Assembly (NCBI GenBank): GCA_022315425.1
Contig: JAIUPT010000041.1
Coordinates: 992,001-1,056,000, forward strand
Reading direction: 5' to 3'
Length of the DNA: 64,000 nt
Source of the DNA: Pseudevernia furfuracea
Taxonomy: Eukaryota > Ascomycota > Lecanoromycetes > Lecanorales > Parmeliaceae
Shown here piece by piece: positions 33,129-44,870 of the stretch. Position numbers and translations under genes: made by a program. The notes under the pieces are model-generated. The model searched no databases and was not told the origin of the DNA. It was given only the letters and a program-made list of their open reading frames with translations. Within the stretch, counting starts at the first letter, position 1. Every line of letters begins with the position of its first letter.

Positions 33129-35341
33129 TCATTCAAGCTTCAAGACAACGGCCTCCCTGATCTCGCACACCTTCTCCAGCAGATCCTTCCGGCTAACGCG
33201 CGAGAACACCAAGAACCACGCGACCCACGGATGGCAGTCGGCCTCGGGGGCAGGCACGACTTGGCCCTCCTTGAAGTACGTCATGGAGGAAGACACGTGA
33301 CGTGCCAGGTCAGGCCTCCCCTGCCGTAGTTCCTCTCCCAAATCTCCGGATCTAAACACGCCCCCTCTCGCCGAGGTGATCATGCACGTCTCGCTCCAAT
33401 ACTGCGGGCCATTCAAGAACGGTTGAGAGAACGTCTTCATGCGCTCCGAATCTCTGATGGACATCAAGATTGCCAAGGCGCCATAGTCGACACCGTAGGT
33501 GCCGTTGACGGCGGCCTGGCACATGACCCCCGGAAGACGCGCGTTCACTTCAATCAGGACGACAGAAGCTTCCTCTCGAGCCGTTTCTGCCCGTGCGTAT
33601 CTCAAATCCAGCAAGCCATCTTCTTCTCTATACTGTTTGCGGGAGTTGCTCACACGAGCTTCCACGTGATAGATCCCGGAACGAAGGCCAATGTTGAGAA
33701 GCGTGTGATGCAATGAGGCAAGGGCCATCTCTTGCTCGGCCGATGGCAGCGCGCTCGGGTACAGCATTGCGGTTTCTTTGAAAACTCCGGATGCTGCACC
33801 CGGATCATCTCCCGCCTTTGGAAAATCGTCCGCAATCTCCGCATATAGGATCTCCCCGTCAAAAATCACAATGTTGACATCAATCTCGGGTCCATCACAG
33901 TACTCTTCGACGTTGACAGCTTCGATACTCGCGATGTGGTCGTACTGATGCTTGAAGAGGCGGTTGACAGCAGTCTCCAGCTCCTCGTAGTTGGAGACCT
34001 TCGACACTCCTTCTGAATTTACACCCCCGCTGGGCTTGACGACCATTGGGAATTCAAACGTGCCGTCGACCACAGTCGTAGCGGTATCGCCCTTCCTCAC
34101 CTGCAAAGCCGGATCACCACTCGCCACTCTCTGCCTATACTTATCACGGCAGATGTCTAGCGCCTCAAGGCTTTCGCAAGGAAGGCCAAGGAATGCTGCT
34201 GCTTTCCCCACAGGTAACGTAAACCAGTCACTGATCGTTGTCAACCCGTCAATCTGCATTTCCAAGTCACCGAGGGCGCGAACAATTCTAAGGGGTAGCC
34301 CATCATTGACCGTCATATCCAATGGGACGAATCGAGCTGGAAGGGCATGATTCTTTTCGGTAGAAAGCCAGTGGCCCGGCTCATCGAGCACGATCATGTC
34401 AACGCCAAGTGCTTGCCCCGCAAGCAGAATAGGCTCTGAGACGACTCGCTCCCGGCCATCCACAAAGGCTACCGTTTTCTTCGCCAGTGGCTGCTCACTT
34501 ATCCATGGGAATGACAGTCTGTTTGCCAGGTCTGCCTCTAGCGCCACCAAGCCTGTCAAGGCGCATGCACTTGGTGCTTTCTTGAGCAGAAGACCTCCCA
34601 CCGCATGTGAGAGTATGTGAAACAGGCCGCCCCACTGGTCTTCTTGCACTCTCCAAGCACGAACAGATTGGCGAGGTCGGCAAAAGGACTCGACTTTCTG
34701 CACGAGCTCGCAGTCTATCAGACGTTGCGGGAGGAAGTCTGATCGTGCTATGTAGCCGTCTCTTGCCGGTAGGATGAACTTGATCGCTGTCAGATCATCA
34801 CCGGATGCCTGCTCCGCAGCTGTCCCACAGCATTCCAAGAAGAAGTTCATCGCTGCAAAGGAGGGGTCATCGGAGCACTTGAAGTAAGATCTGGCGAGGA
34901 AAGAATTCCCATTGCGAACCAAACCCTGAGTGTCATCAATCTGCAATTCTTGCTTGGTCACGCGTAAGAGAGTGTTTACGCTCAAGAAAGGGAAGTCGGG
35001 TGGTAAAGGCCTTTTGTGGCAAATCGTCCAAGAGCATTCTATTTCGACTGAATAGTTTGTCAGCATGAATTCGGCAGCGACTGTAAATAGGGTGACGATG
35101 ACCTAGATGTGTAGCACTCTGCATATCAAAATTGCATTTTCTCGTCGCCATGGCCGATGAAGTGTGGTCGGTTTACTGCTGAAGTTCGGAGGGGACAAAA
35201 CTTATAGATTCGTCCGTCGGCATCGGATACCGTAAAGCTGGCTTGGATGAAGGCCTGCCCTTTCCATCTGCTGACCGGTTGATCAAATATCGCCACCACA
35301 TCCCCGAAGACTTCCTTGACTCTAAGAAAGGTTGTTTTCAC
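33129..35341 (-). CDS. ATP-grasp ligase (carnosine-synthase-like)
   Basis: Two exons: 35341-35177 and 35102-33129, with an intron at 35176-35103 (gtaaac...catctag). The join LRTSA-VIVTLFTVAAEF is in frame and the product has 712 residues. N-terminal and central domains contain VDMIVLDEPGHWLST (the nucleotide-independent pre-ATP-grasp part). The ATP-grasp domain shows PMVVKPSGGVNSEGVSKV (about residue 414, the Lys and glycine-rich loop that hold ATP), VEEYCDGPEIDVNIVIF, EILYAEIADDFPK, GIYHVEARV and LIEVNARLPG (metal-binding E/N pair). These enzymes form an acyl phosphate and join it to an amine, giving dipeptides or amides. Similarity is to L-amino-acid ligases and carnosine synthase (family knowledge). 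It is divergently transcribed from the MFS gene and is probably part of the cluster. It could also be a stand-alone amino-acid ligase. Confidence 0.85.
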
Positions 35342-35907
35342 TTTTCAACCTGGAGATTCTCGGATCGGCCAGATGAGGTATCAAGTATTATTGTTCGGCT
35401 GGCGGCAAGGAGCGATCCAATTCTGCGTGCAATCGCTTATTCTCAGACGACGGCATAAACCCTTGATTAGGTGAAAGCTTAGATGAGCGAAATTTGGTAG
35501 TCTCGTAGTTCCCCACGACCGAACGTCTCCGTCGGCATTTGGCTGTCTAGCGGCCCCACCTTGCCGGGGCCGGGCCAGGGCCGGCGAGGGTGGAAATAGT
35601 TGGTTTTCGAGTTAAACTTGCATTAACTATCAGCCGGTCGATATCAAACTGTATTATCAACTACGAGAAACTAACGATGCCACCGCTAGTGGATCAGTTA
35701 GTTGATGCACCATCGCCAGCCCTGCATTGCCCGAGGATCGTCCATCTCGAATGGTTTGTATGGATATCTAATCTCCAACAAGGTTAGTTTTCAGGTGCAG
35801 TCGTCATGCGTAGTGAAGATGAGGATCAATAGATGCTAGTGCTAGCGGCGACAAAATGAGATATACAAGTTCCAGGGAGCGCCTCGGTATCCGCCAACCA
35901 AGCCGAT
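35342..35907. promoter_or_regulatory. Divergent promoter of ATP-grasp and MFS genes
   Basis: 566 bp between the two start codons. A GC-rich segment with overlapping palindromic words (CCTTGCCGGGGCCGGGCCAG at 35566-35585) sits near the middle. CGG/CCG triplets of this kind are the half-sites used by Zn2Cys6 regulators, but no specific site can be assigned by eye. Confidence 0.4.
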
Positions 35908-37401
35908 ATGGCTTCTTGTGAGAGCACCGATGCATCCCAAATCGATGGCCATAGCAAGAACGAAAATCAAGACTTGCAGCAACATGGGCCAACAGAAACG
36001 AGTTTGCCAGAGCCGCCCGATGGAGGCTTCGCGGCTTGGGTCACGCTTTTTGCTTCTTGGCTCTTGGTCTTCAACACATGGTAAGCCGCTTCAAGTCATC
36101 TTGCTTGCACGTACGCAGATGAACATGGTGAATGATGGTGGGCTTACGCTACCACCTGACAGGGGAGTCATCAGCAGCTTTGGTATATACCAAGAATACT
36201 ATCAGTTCAACTTGCTCAACAACCAATCCGCGTCTTCCATCTCGTGGATAGGTACGGTCCAAGGCTTTCTTCTTGAGGTTGTGGGTGTCTTCATTGGGCC
36301 TGTGTATGACAGGGGATATTTCCACGCCCTTGTCTATGTCGGCAGTTTTCTCGTTATCCTGGGTACGATGGCCTTGAGCTTCTGCACTCGATACTGGCAG
36401 ATCATTCTGGCACAAGGAATTTGTGTTGGTATCGGAAGTGGCTTGATATTCGTCCCTGGTGTCTCCATCATCGCCGCGCTGTTTACGAAGCGTCGAACAT
36501 TCGCTATTGGAATAGTCTCCTCGGCGTCGAGCATAGGTCAGTAGCACCAATATTTCCCAGTTTGCGTATCTGTCAGAGATGTTAACGTGACAATTGTGAC
36601 CATCCAGGCGGCATAGTCTACCCGATTACCTTTCAACGATCCATTGACCATCTTGGGTTCCCATGGACCCAACGCATCATCGGCTTCATCGGCCTCGCCA
36701 CCCTCACCATTGCTGTCGTCATCCTGCACAGTCATCGCCCAATGCAGAAAAAACCTCGTTCACTGATCGACGCTTCTGCTCTACGCGAACCGCCCTTCAT
36801 GGTCTACGTTTCCGCCCTCGCGGTCCTCTTTGCCGGCTACTTTGTTCCCCTGTTTTACATTCCTCCGTTCGCCACATCAACCCTGCACACTTCCTCTGCG
36901 CAGTCGCTGAACCTTCTCGCCGTAACTAATGCGGGCGCATTCGTCGGTCGACTTATCCCCGGGCTGCTCCCCACGATCTTCGCGAATGCCGGCACGCTGC
37001 CTCTCGCGACCGCGCTAGGTGGGGTTCTCACACTTGCCTGGCTCGGCATCAATAATTTACCTGGCTTCATCGCCATCTGCGTCCTCTACGGCGCGCTCTC
37101 AGGTGTCATCATCACGATGACGACCGTTATGGTACCTATGTTGTCCCCTCCCACGGCTGTCCACGAGACAATAGGGACGAGATTGGGCATGGCGTATTTT
37201 GGGTGTGGAATGGGTGTGCTCATTGGTAGTCCGGCTGCTGGGGCGCTGGTCGACATGCAAACCGCGGACTTCGGAGGCGCGCAGGCATGGGCTGGTGGGA
37301 TGTTGTTCGGGGGAGCGGCTCTGTTGGGGTACCCTTGGTTGGTTTTGAGAAGGAGGAAAAAGAAAGAACGGGGCGGGGTAGAGGAGATAGAATTCTCGTA
37401 G
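35908..37401 (+). CDS. MFS transporter, monocarboxylate-permease type
   Basis: Three exons: 35908-36080, 36163-36536 and 36608-37401, with introns 36081-36162 (gtaagc...tgacag) and 36537-36607 (gtcagt...atccag). The product has 446 residues. The N-terminal PPDGGFAAWVTLFASWLLVF-NTWG-VISSFGIYQEYY is the signature of fungal MCT/Mch-like permeases. The repeat SASSISWIGTVQGFLL, the loop GPVYDRGYFHALVYVGSFLV and GICVGIGSGLIFVPGVSII follow, then a central loop (HRPMQKKPRSLIDAS) and six further hydrophobic spans (for example FMVYVSALAVLFAGYFVPLF). About 12 spans are expected in total. The likely role is export of the cluster product or uptake of a carboxylate. The start at 35908 was chosen because the alternative ATG at 35918 is out of frame with the conserved N-terminus. 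Confidence 0.88.
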
Positions 37402-37682
37402 TCCATCAGTATATAATATGCGCTGGGGGCGCAGGCTGCTGCGGGTATGGAGAACAAGTTCGTCATGAAGTAGCCTCGGTAGCCCCACACCTCCGATAAA
37501 AATCACTATTCCCCCCGCTTCTTAGCTTCCCCACGTTGCCATGTATAGCAGTTGCAGCCAGCTCTCTGATGCCACGACTAAACATATTTTCTTTGCCGGA
37601 TATTGAATAACTAGCAACAATACGATCTCCCAAATCACTTTCGTCCAACGTTACTCTATGTAACACCAGACTTCTTGCAAAC

Positions 37683-40600
37683 ATGGATTCAACCTCAACA
37701 ACTTCGCTTCATGACAAAATATCGGTCAATGGCCATATGGCGCCCCTCTACGGATCTAGATTATTACCCCAGGTAGTAGACGAGCTTGCACGGTCCAACC
37801 CCGAGAGAATCTACGCAACGCAACCTTTTTCGTCGGACTTATCACAAGGATTCCGCGATATCACCATGCTGCAAGTCTCACAAGCTGTCAATAACTGTGC
37901 ACACTGGCTTGAGCACATCATCGGGCGAAGCACAGTGTTTGAAACACTCGCTTACATGGGACTTCCAGACCTACGGTATGCAATCGTCTTTCTTGCCGCT
38001 GTCAAATGTGGCTACAAGGTGAGTGATCATGGAACTGGCTAAGCTGGCTGTGCATTACGCTAACTTTTCCAGCTTCTTGTACCATCCGGACGAAACTCCA
38101 CTTGGATGAACATATCTCTCCTGGAGCAGACCAAGTGTACCAAGTTTTTGTACAGCACCGAGATCTTACCGAAAATTCGGGATTTGCAAACACAGAAAGA
38201 GAACCTTCAGGTTTTTGCGGTGCAGTCATTGGATGACATGATGCAAGAACATAGCAAATATTATCCGTATGAAGTGAAATTTTCTGACGTCCGATGGGAC
38301 CCGGTCCTCATTCTTCATTCCTCTGGCTCTACAGGTAGATGTACTCCTATCTAATACAGAATAGCGGAGAGGCTGACTAGACAAATCTAGGGCCGCCTAA
38401 GCCTATTCAAATGAACCACGCAACCTGGGCAGTCGCCGACAATGATCGGAATTTACCATCAGTAAAAGGCAGGAAAAATCAAAGCTACGCAATGTGGAAC
38501 TTCGAGGGTAGCGGTGGCCGCTATTTTGCGGCATTCCCACCATTTCATGTAAGCCTCGAGTCAACAGCCATATATTTGAAGACTGCTAAAGGAAGGGACA
38601 CCACAGCTTGGTGGATTTATGGCTCTCGTCGTCCTACCAATTTACTCCACAACAGCAACTGTGGTCTTGGGCCCTGCGGATAGACCTCCAACCGGGCGTC
38701 TTGCCTGTGAGATCATGCAGCAGTATGAACTACGAGCTCTCTTCTGTCCACCGACTATATTTGAGCAGCTAGTGATCGAACCTGAAGGCCTCGAGCGAGC
38801 AAAGCGGTTGGATTTTCTTCTATACGCCGGTGGACCTCTCACTACTACCACAGGAGATCTCCTCAGCCAGGTGACGGATGTTTGTCAATTCTATGGCTCA
38901 ACAGAGACTGGCGCAGTTCAGGCACTGGTTCCACTACGCGAGGATTGGGCGAGCTTGGAATGGCACCCAAGCTACCAGGCTGACATGCAGCCTTCTGAGG
39001 ACGATGCGTACGAAATGGTACTTTACAGGGATCCCAAACTTCAAGGCATTCGCAGTTTATCTTGCAACTTCCCGGACGTTGAGGAATGGCACACTAGGGA
39101 CCTTTTTCGGCCTCACCCTACCAAGTCTAACCTTTGGCGATTCCATGGTCGAACTGACGACATTATCGTTCTGTCGAATGGAGAGAAGTTCAACCCTTCG
39201 CCGAGCGAAGCAATAATAGCTGGGCATTATCTGTTGTCAGGGGCTATCATTGTCGGGCTTGCCAAATTTCAGCCAGCACTCTTGGTTGAACTAAGAGATG
39301 GAGTCGATTTACCAGCGGAGGCTGTTATCGAAGACATCTGGCCGAGCATCGAGCAAGCGAACGGCCAAGCTCCTGGTCATGCTAGAATCGTTAGGTCGAT
39401 GATAGCAGTAGCTAACGCGACCAAACGATTTGAACGAGCGGGCAAGGGGACTGTCATCCGCAAAATGACTGCAGAGAAATTTGAGTCAGAGATCGAGGCG
39501 GTGTATTCGGACGACAACCTAGGAGGCCGGGGCCCTGTTCTGGCTGCAACCGACGATCTGGGTGTCATTCAGGATTACGTTCGGGCGTCCATAAACATGT
39601 CGTTTCCTGTGCCTGAACTCAAGGAAGACGAAGACATGTATGTCCTCGGTCTCGACTCACTCAAGAGTGTGGAAATTGCGGGCATTCTCAAAGCTGGCAT
39701 TGAAGCGTCAGAAACATCATGGCTCTCAACTCAGGTAGTGTATGCAAATCCTACAATTCGAAAGCTGGCAAATTTTATTCACCAGCGACTGAGCCCACAC
39801 CTTGTGTCTGAAGAGAAACGTGATGGTCTGAAAGAAACAAGCATCACCAAAATGGCCTCTCTAGTGCATAAATACACCAATGATCTCCCCCAAGTATCGT
39901 CAATGAAAAATCGGCTTCTCGAGAAGTCAAAGCTCAACGTTGTACTGACAGGGTCTACTGGGTCGCTTGGCATACACCTTCTCCGATCGCTGCTGGACGA
40001 TCCAACTATCATGAAGATCTATTGCATGAATCGTTCTGCCAATGGCCGAGAAAGGCAGGAGGAAAGCTTCGCAAATCTCGGTCTTGAGCGCAGTCTAAAT
40101 TTGCCAAGAGTGGAGTTCATCCGAGCCAACTACGGCGAAAGTCAACTGGGACTCCCAGATGCGCAGTTCAAAGAGTTGGCTTCGACCGTGGACATCATCA
40201 TTCACAATGCGTGGAAGGTCGACTTCAATCACTCTCTCGAATCTTTTGAGCCCGTTCATATTCAAGGTGTACGCAATCTAATAGACTGGAGCATTCACAG
40301 CTCCCGTCATCAACACATTGTCTTTATCTCGTCAACTTCATCAGTCGGAAATTGGAAGAGCGTCCATCAAGGCGAGTTGGTATCCGAAAGTCCGGTCTCT
40401 AGCCATCAGGTCGCACAAAAAATGGGATACGGAGAGTCAAAGCATGTCTCGGAATGTATCTTACATGTCGCCAGCGAGAGATCTGGAGTTCCAGTGAGCG
40501 TTCTCAGAGTGGGCCAAATTGCAGGGCCGGTTTCGGCAGCTGGTGTCTGGAATAGAGACGAGTGGTTTCCATCCTTGGTCAAGACGTCCCAGTCACTAGG

Positions 40601-41033
40601 CTTCCTTCCGAATTACATCCCTGATGCTAATTGGATCCCGGTGGATTCTTTGGCAGCGTCTGTCCTGGATATTGCGCGCTCTGCCGCCACAACAGGCAAA
40701 GCACAGACATATAACATTGTGAATCCCAAATCCACGGCATGGACGTCGCTCCTCGATACGGTTCTCAAGCGTCTAAACCCACACGTTCAAGTTGTAGAGT
40801 TGAGCGAATGGATTCAGATGCTGGAACAGATCGATCGAAACAATACACGCGAGCTTACCGCCAAGCCTGCCGCCAAGATCTTGGACTTCTACACAGCCTT
40901 CGAAGAACAGAGAGTGGCGGGAGGCTTGAAGTATAGTACGGCTAATGCGGTTGCTGCAAGCAAGACTTTGGCTAAACTCGAACCCGTGAACAAGGACTGG
41001 ATGGAGATTTGGCTTACCCAATGGGGTTATTAG
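37683..41033 (+). CDS. NRPS-like enzyme, A-T-R (adenylation-thiolation-reductase)
   Basis: Four exons: 37683-38018, 38073-38334, 38391-38548 and 38607-41033. Introns are 38019-38072 (gtgagt...tttccag), 38335-38390 (gtagat...aatctag) and 38549-38606 (gtaagc...ccacag). The product has 1060 residues. Adenylation domain: LHSSGSTG-PPKP across intron 2 (about residue 198), QFYGSTETGA (about 346), WRFHGRTDDIIVLSNGEKFN (about 430). Carrier domain: YVLGLDSLKSVEIAG (about 600, Ser carries phosphopantetheine). Reductase: VVLTGSTGSLGIHLLRSLL (about 699, NAD(P)-binding), FISSTSSVGNWKS, YGESKHVSECIL (catalytic Tyr/Lys, about 860) and VLRVGQIAGP. There is no condensation domain. Such enzymes activate a carboxylic acid, load it on the carrier and release it as aldehyde or alcohol. 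The gene lies 281 bp downstream of the MFS gene on the same strand. The substrate cannot be predicted by eye. Confidence 0.9.
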
Positions 41034-42907
41034 ATACCTATATGTTCACTTCTTCGTCGCGAGAAAGGGCCCTGGTTAAGTTTCCCTTTACGAGTTATAG
41101 CGGGTTGTCTGATGATCAAGTGAGAGGGTATTATAGCATACAACTGGCGTGTTCTAGAGGATATCAATCTCATGCGTTACATGTCATGAGCAAGAATCTT
41201 GGCTTTCATCGACTCCAGACTCGTAACAATACCCGATGTTGAAGTCGAAGTCAGCTACCTAAGGGGACTGTGAACAGGACGTCATTCTGCAAAACCTTTG
41301 AGATAAATCATCCAGGACTTTTTTATCGATGCAAACCTAGAGCGCTGTCTTGACTATGTATGGTACAATAATGATCCACCAGATGTTCACCAAATCTCCA
41401 AGAATTCATAAATTAGAGAAGATTAGGAAGGAAGAAAATACCTTCTGCCGACCCAATTTCCCTCCGACTTTACGATGCCGAAGGGAAGGAATCCATCTTA
41501 GCATCATGGCTCTCCCCCAAGCTCTACAGCGCATTCTGCCTCTCTTCCATCCTTCACACCGAGAGCGTGTTAGTAAACCGAAAACCTTCCAACCCACGTC
41601 TATTGGCCCCATTTGGGCTAATCTAGACTTCATGCGTTACATAGCTTCATAGCACAGGTGGTATTTGCTACTCACCAGATACATCCTTTTCACACCATGT
41701 GCTCACCAGCCCATACGATAAAGGAGCGCGAAGTCGACCGGATCCAAAACCTCCAAGGACCCACAGAACGACGAAGCTCTTTGCAAAAAGAATGGGAAGA
41801 AGGCGGGAGGAAAAATCAAAAGCTTTCTCGCGAGCCGGCCGCAGCAACGACATGCCTCTCCGAACAGTCGTTACTCCGGACCGATCATGACACGTCCGAA
41901 GCGCAGCTCGTGGAGATCTTATCAGAGGAGCTCGCGTTGAAATTCAGGCTTGGCCAGGAGACTTGCCCCAGTCGACAGAGGCATGACCGTGGACTGGGGC
42001 CTTGGCTCATCCTTTTTGCACCTCCGCCCCGCCACAATCATGGCAGCCATGTGCCCGAGGGAACAACCATGTCAGCACAGCCCTTGCTACGTGCATGGGG
42101 TCGAAAACCTCGAGTATGCAACCAGCGTGGAAGCGTGCTCGTGCGCCGACGCCGGCTTCATTCAGTGAAGCGAATGGGTGCCCTGGGACAACCGTCCGGA
42201 ACTCAAGCGTGTACTTGAAAGAGAAGCATGGACGTCGAAAGACGAACGTGGGTTTCAAGGGGAGGCGAGAGATGAGGGAGATGCGTTGCGGAGAGACTGC
42301 TCCAGTGTGACCGTACCACAAAGCCGCTATGAGCCGTTGAGGTGATGATGGTAAAGAGAGGTCTTCAATGACTTTTAATTGACTCCGGGGTAATCGCTTG
42401 AACGACCCGGAAGCTACGTAGCGTATTCATCAATCGCCTGATGATTTCTAGGGCCGAGACGCAATCTTTAGGAACGTAGTCGTCCTGAATGTCCTCGATC
42501 TAAAGCCTCATCATCACTTCAGTAGATGCTATCAGACATCGTGGTCCTCTGCTCTCATACGACTTACAGTATTTTGGTTCAATTGGCCTATTCTTGCTTG
42601 TCCCAGGTCCAGAAAGACGACTGCAGATGATGGGTCAGATGAGACGACAGATGGAAAAGATGAGAGGCTTGGGCACTTCTATTTTGGATAGAGTAGGTGG
42701 AATGATCTTTTGATAGCAACTATCCCTAATTCAACTCCTCTGAGTAGCGTAACTCCTGTGATGTGAGAGCTCTTCCGTAGTAGGGAGACTCTCTCTCTCG
42801 GATTCACCGATCCGCCTCTTACAGCCTCGCAAATCACGCCATCAGACTGTATGGGCTTCTGTTTTCTAGAATTTGCTGTCCCACGGCGCTCTTCCCCAAC
42901 AACACCA
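41034..42907. other. Intergenic, no supported gene
   Basis: Open frames on both strands overlap (41350-41652, 41658-42218, 42002-42310, 42007-42321 minus) and none shows a domain. A small Cys-containing plus frame (41950-42168) could be a peptide gene, but it has no signal peptide. Confidence 0.4.
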
Positions 42908-43904
42908 CTACAATCTTATCGCCGCCCCACCCGCCTTCGCCTCCAGATTGACAAGCTCGCCCTTCTCTAAAAGCGCATTTCCTACACGCACACCATCGAC
43001 GTTAATACCAATGCTCAGCTCTGCCATACGTCTTTGCTGTAATAAATACACTGGCATCTGTCTCACAGTCTCAATCGCCCACCTAAACTCGAAGTATGGC
43101 GGCCGTGCGCGTATTTTTGATGCATCGAAGAGCATACAAGTGTCCCACTCAGGACCGGTTCGGACGATGGTATACGCTGGTATGACGTCCGTGTTAGGGC
43201 GGAAGGCAAAAGCTGAGAGGACGGTGAATATGGTAGCAAAAATGCTGGAGATGCGAATATTTCGGCTTTCTGGGGTGAAGACGAAGTGGGGGTCGACGAC
43301 GGCTGCGAGAAGAGTGTCGTTGGTGGCGTTGGTTAGCGATGAGTTACTGACAGATCCACCGGGACTCTCTGCTGTCGGAGCCAATGCGCTGGTAGTATTT
43401 GACAACGGATGATACCCTGGTGGCTGAAAACGAGCTGTCGCAACCACTACATTGTCCCAATAACAGTCGATACTAGTATTGTTGTATCCCTTTTGGCGTA
43501 TCACGTCGGTCATTGCCCACCGGATGCATAAAAGCGAAACTTCGTTCAAAACATCGGTGGCTGGATACTCGGGCGCTACTTCAATCACCACATCCGGAAG
43601 GTGCTCCCATTGAAAATACGTGGCGGTGCTGCGCGCTGTTTGGTCTCTCAATGCGAGCGTGGCAAGAGCCTCGACGGTGTTCATAAGCATGGATGTGGGT
43701 GGGAGGCGGGTATCTCCGAACTCAAGTGCGTATGAAAAATGCTCATGTTGGTCGGAAGCTGTGAGATCGGCAAGCGAGGAATTGGACGGTAGTTAGTTGG
43801 AGCATGGAGATCTCGAGGAGGTTTATTGCGATTGCGATTGCGGTGGGAAAGTAGGAAAGAGCTGTAATACACAACACGGTGCCATTACCTTTGAAGAACC
43901 ACAT
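42908..43904 (-). CDS. Uncharacterised fungal protein
   Basis: The main exon, 43758-42908, continues upstream of the ATG at 43690 in frame (SDQHEHFSYALEFGDTRLPP, then MLMNTVEALATLALRDQ). A typical acceptor (CTAAC branch, ctcacag) at 43759 supports an intron. A short first exon ending at 43889 (ATG at 43904, MWFFK, donor GTAATG) joins in phase and would give 288 residues; a donor at about 43871 is also possible. Conserved-looking parts are YFQWEHLPDVVIEVAPEYPA, LLCIRWAMTDVI, DCYWDNVVVATARFQPPG, PPYFEFRWAIETVRQMPVYL and AELSIGINVDGVRVG. I recognise this as a recurrent fungal family with no known function ('EFG-x-LMNTV ... E-R-W-A-I-D-T-V-R'). The N-terminus is uncertain. Confidence 0.6.
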
Positions 43905-44870
43905 GTTGCTATGTCTCAAGGTTGAAAGCCTTCTCATAGGATGCTTGTCAACCGAGAGTCTTTATGAAGGCAAGCGAGTCGATAATTGCTTGTGCGCATT
44001 TTTCCTTGCGTGCTTACACGGTCGCCTGCTCTATATAGTCTCCGAACGTCTTAATTTGTTTCCTTGCTATTTAGGCCGTGTGTTGGCGCAAGAAGACATT
44101 GCCTACGAGGATCATGCGGGAAGTCTCTACATGTGAGACCAAATCTCGCGGTCCATCTGGGTCTCAGAATCGCGTTTCGCGTTTCGGGTATGCGGTACCG
44201 ACGATGCTATTAATGAATTGAGTAGTCGAGGGTTCACGATGTTGCCTTTGCACCGCCGAAATTTTTGAAGACGCCGAAAGAGAATTCAGACATCTGGGTC
44301 ATAGTAAGGGAGTAAGTGTTGGGCTGAAGAGGCAGACAGAGCTTGGTGAGGCGAGGCCTGTCTGAGTGCTTAGTGCCAAAACAGCCGAGGTTGAAATCTT
44401 ATCTGTGCTGGGATACCCCTATTTTCGTTTTCATTGGGAAACTAAAATCGCGATTTTGGCACCCCCCTCAAAAGATCGATTTTTTTTCTCTTTCTTGAAT
44501 AACTTCACAACGATAACTTACAACAACCTAAGAGGTTCAAATTCTTTAGTCAATATGATTAAGATTAAGGCCTTGAACTTATAGAATATTACAGTCATTA
44601 CTGACGGTGATGTAGAAATCAATCTCGAAATACTTGTAAATAGCTTTATGATTTTATAATAGCCGAGGTAAGTTTTTAGCGGAGGTCTATGAGTTCAAAA
44701 AACGGTGCTGGAACGGTATCGGTTAGTGAAACCACCTTTTGGCGGTTTCTAGGTAGCGGTATCATGTTACCGTTTATTTTTTATCACGTTATAAATTTGA
44801 TTCGATATTATTTTTAGTACTGTAGAAGAACAGTTCTAATCAAGTTACGTTTCTATAGAAGATACGGTTA
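43905..44870. other. Intergenic
   Basis: No supported gene. An imperfect hairpin (GAAACCACC TTTT GGCGGTTTC) lies at about 44730-44750. Confidence 0.45.

Noticed and set aside
41658..42321. Overlapping 186-codon plus and 104-codon minus frames
   Set aside because: No domain, no signal peptide, no plausible splice extension; treated as chance in normal-GC DNA.
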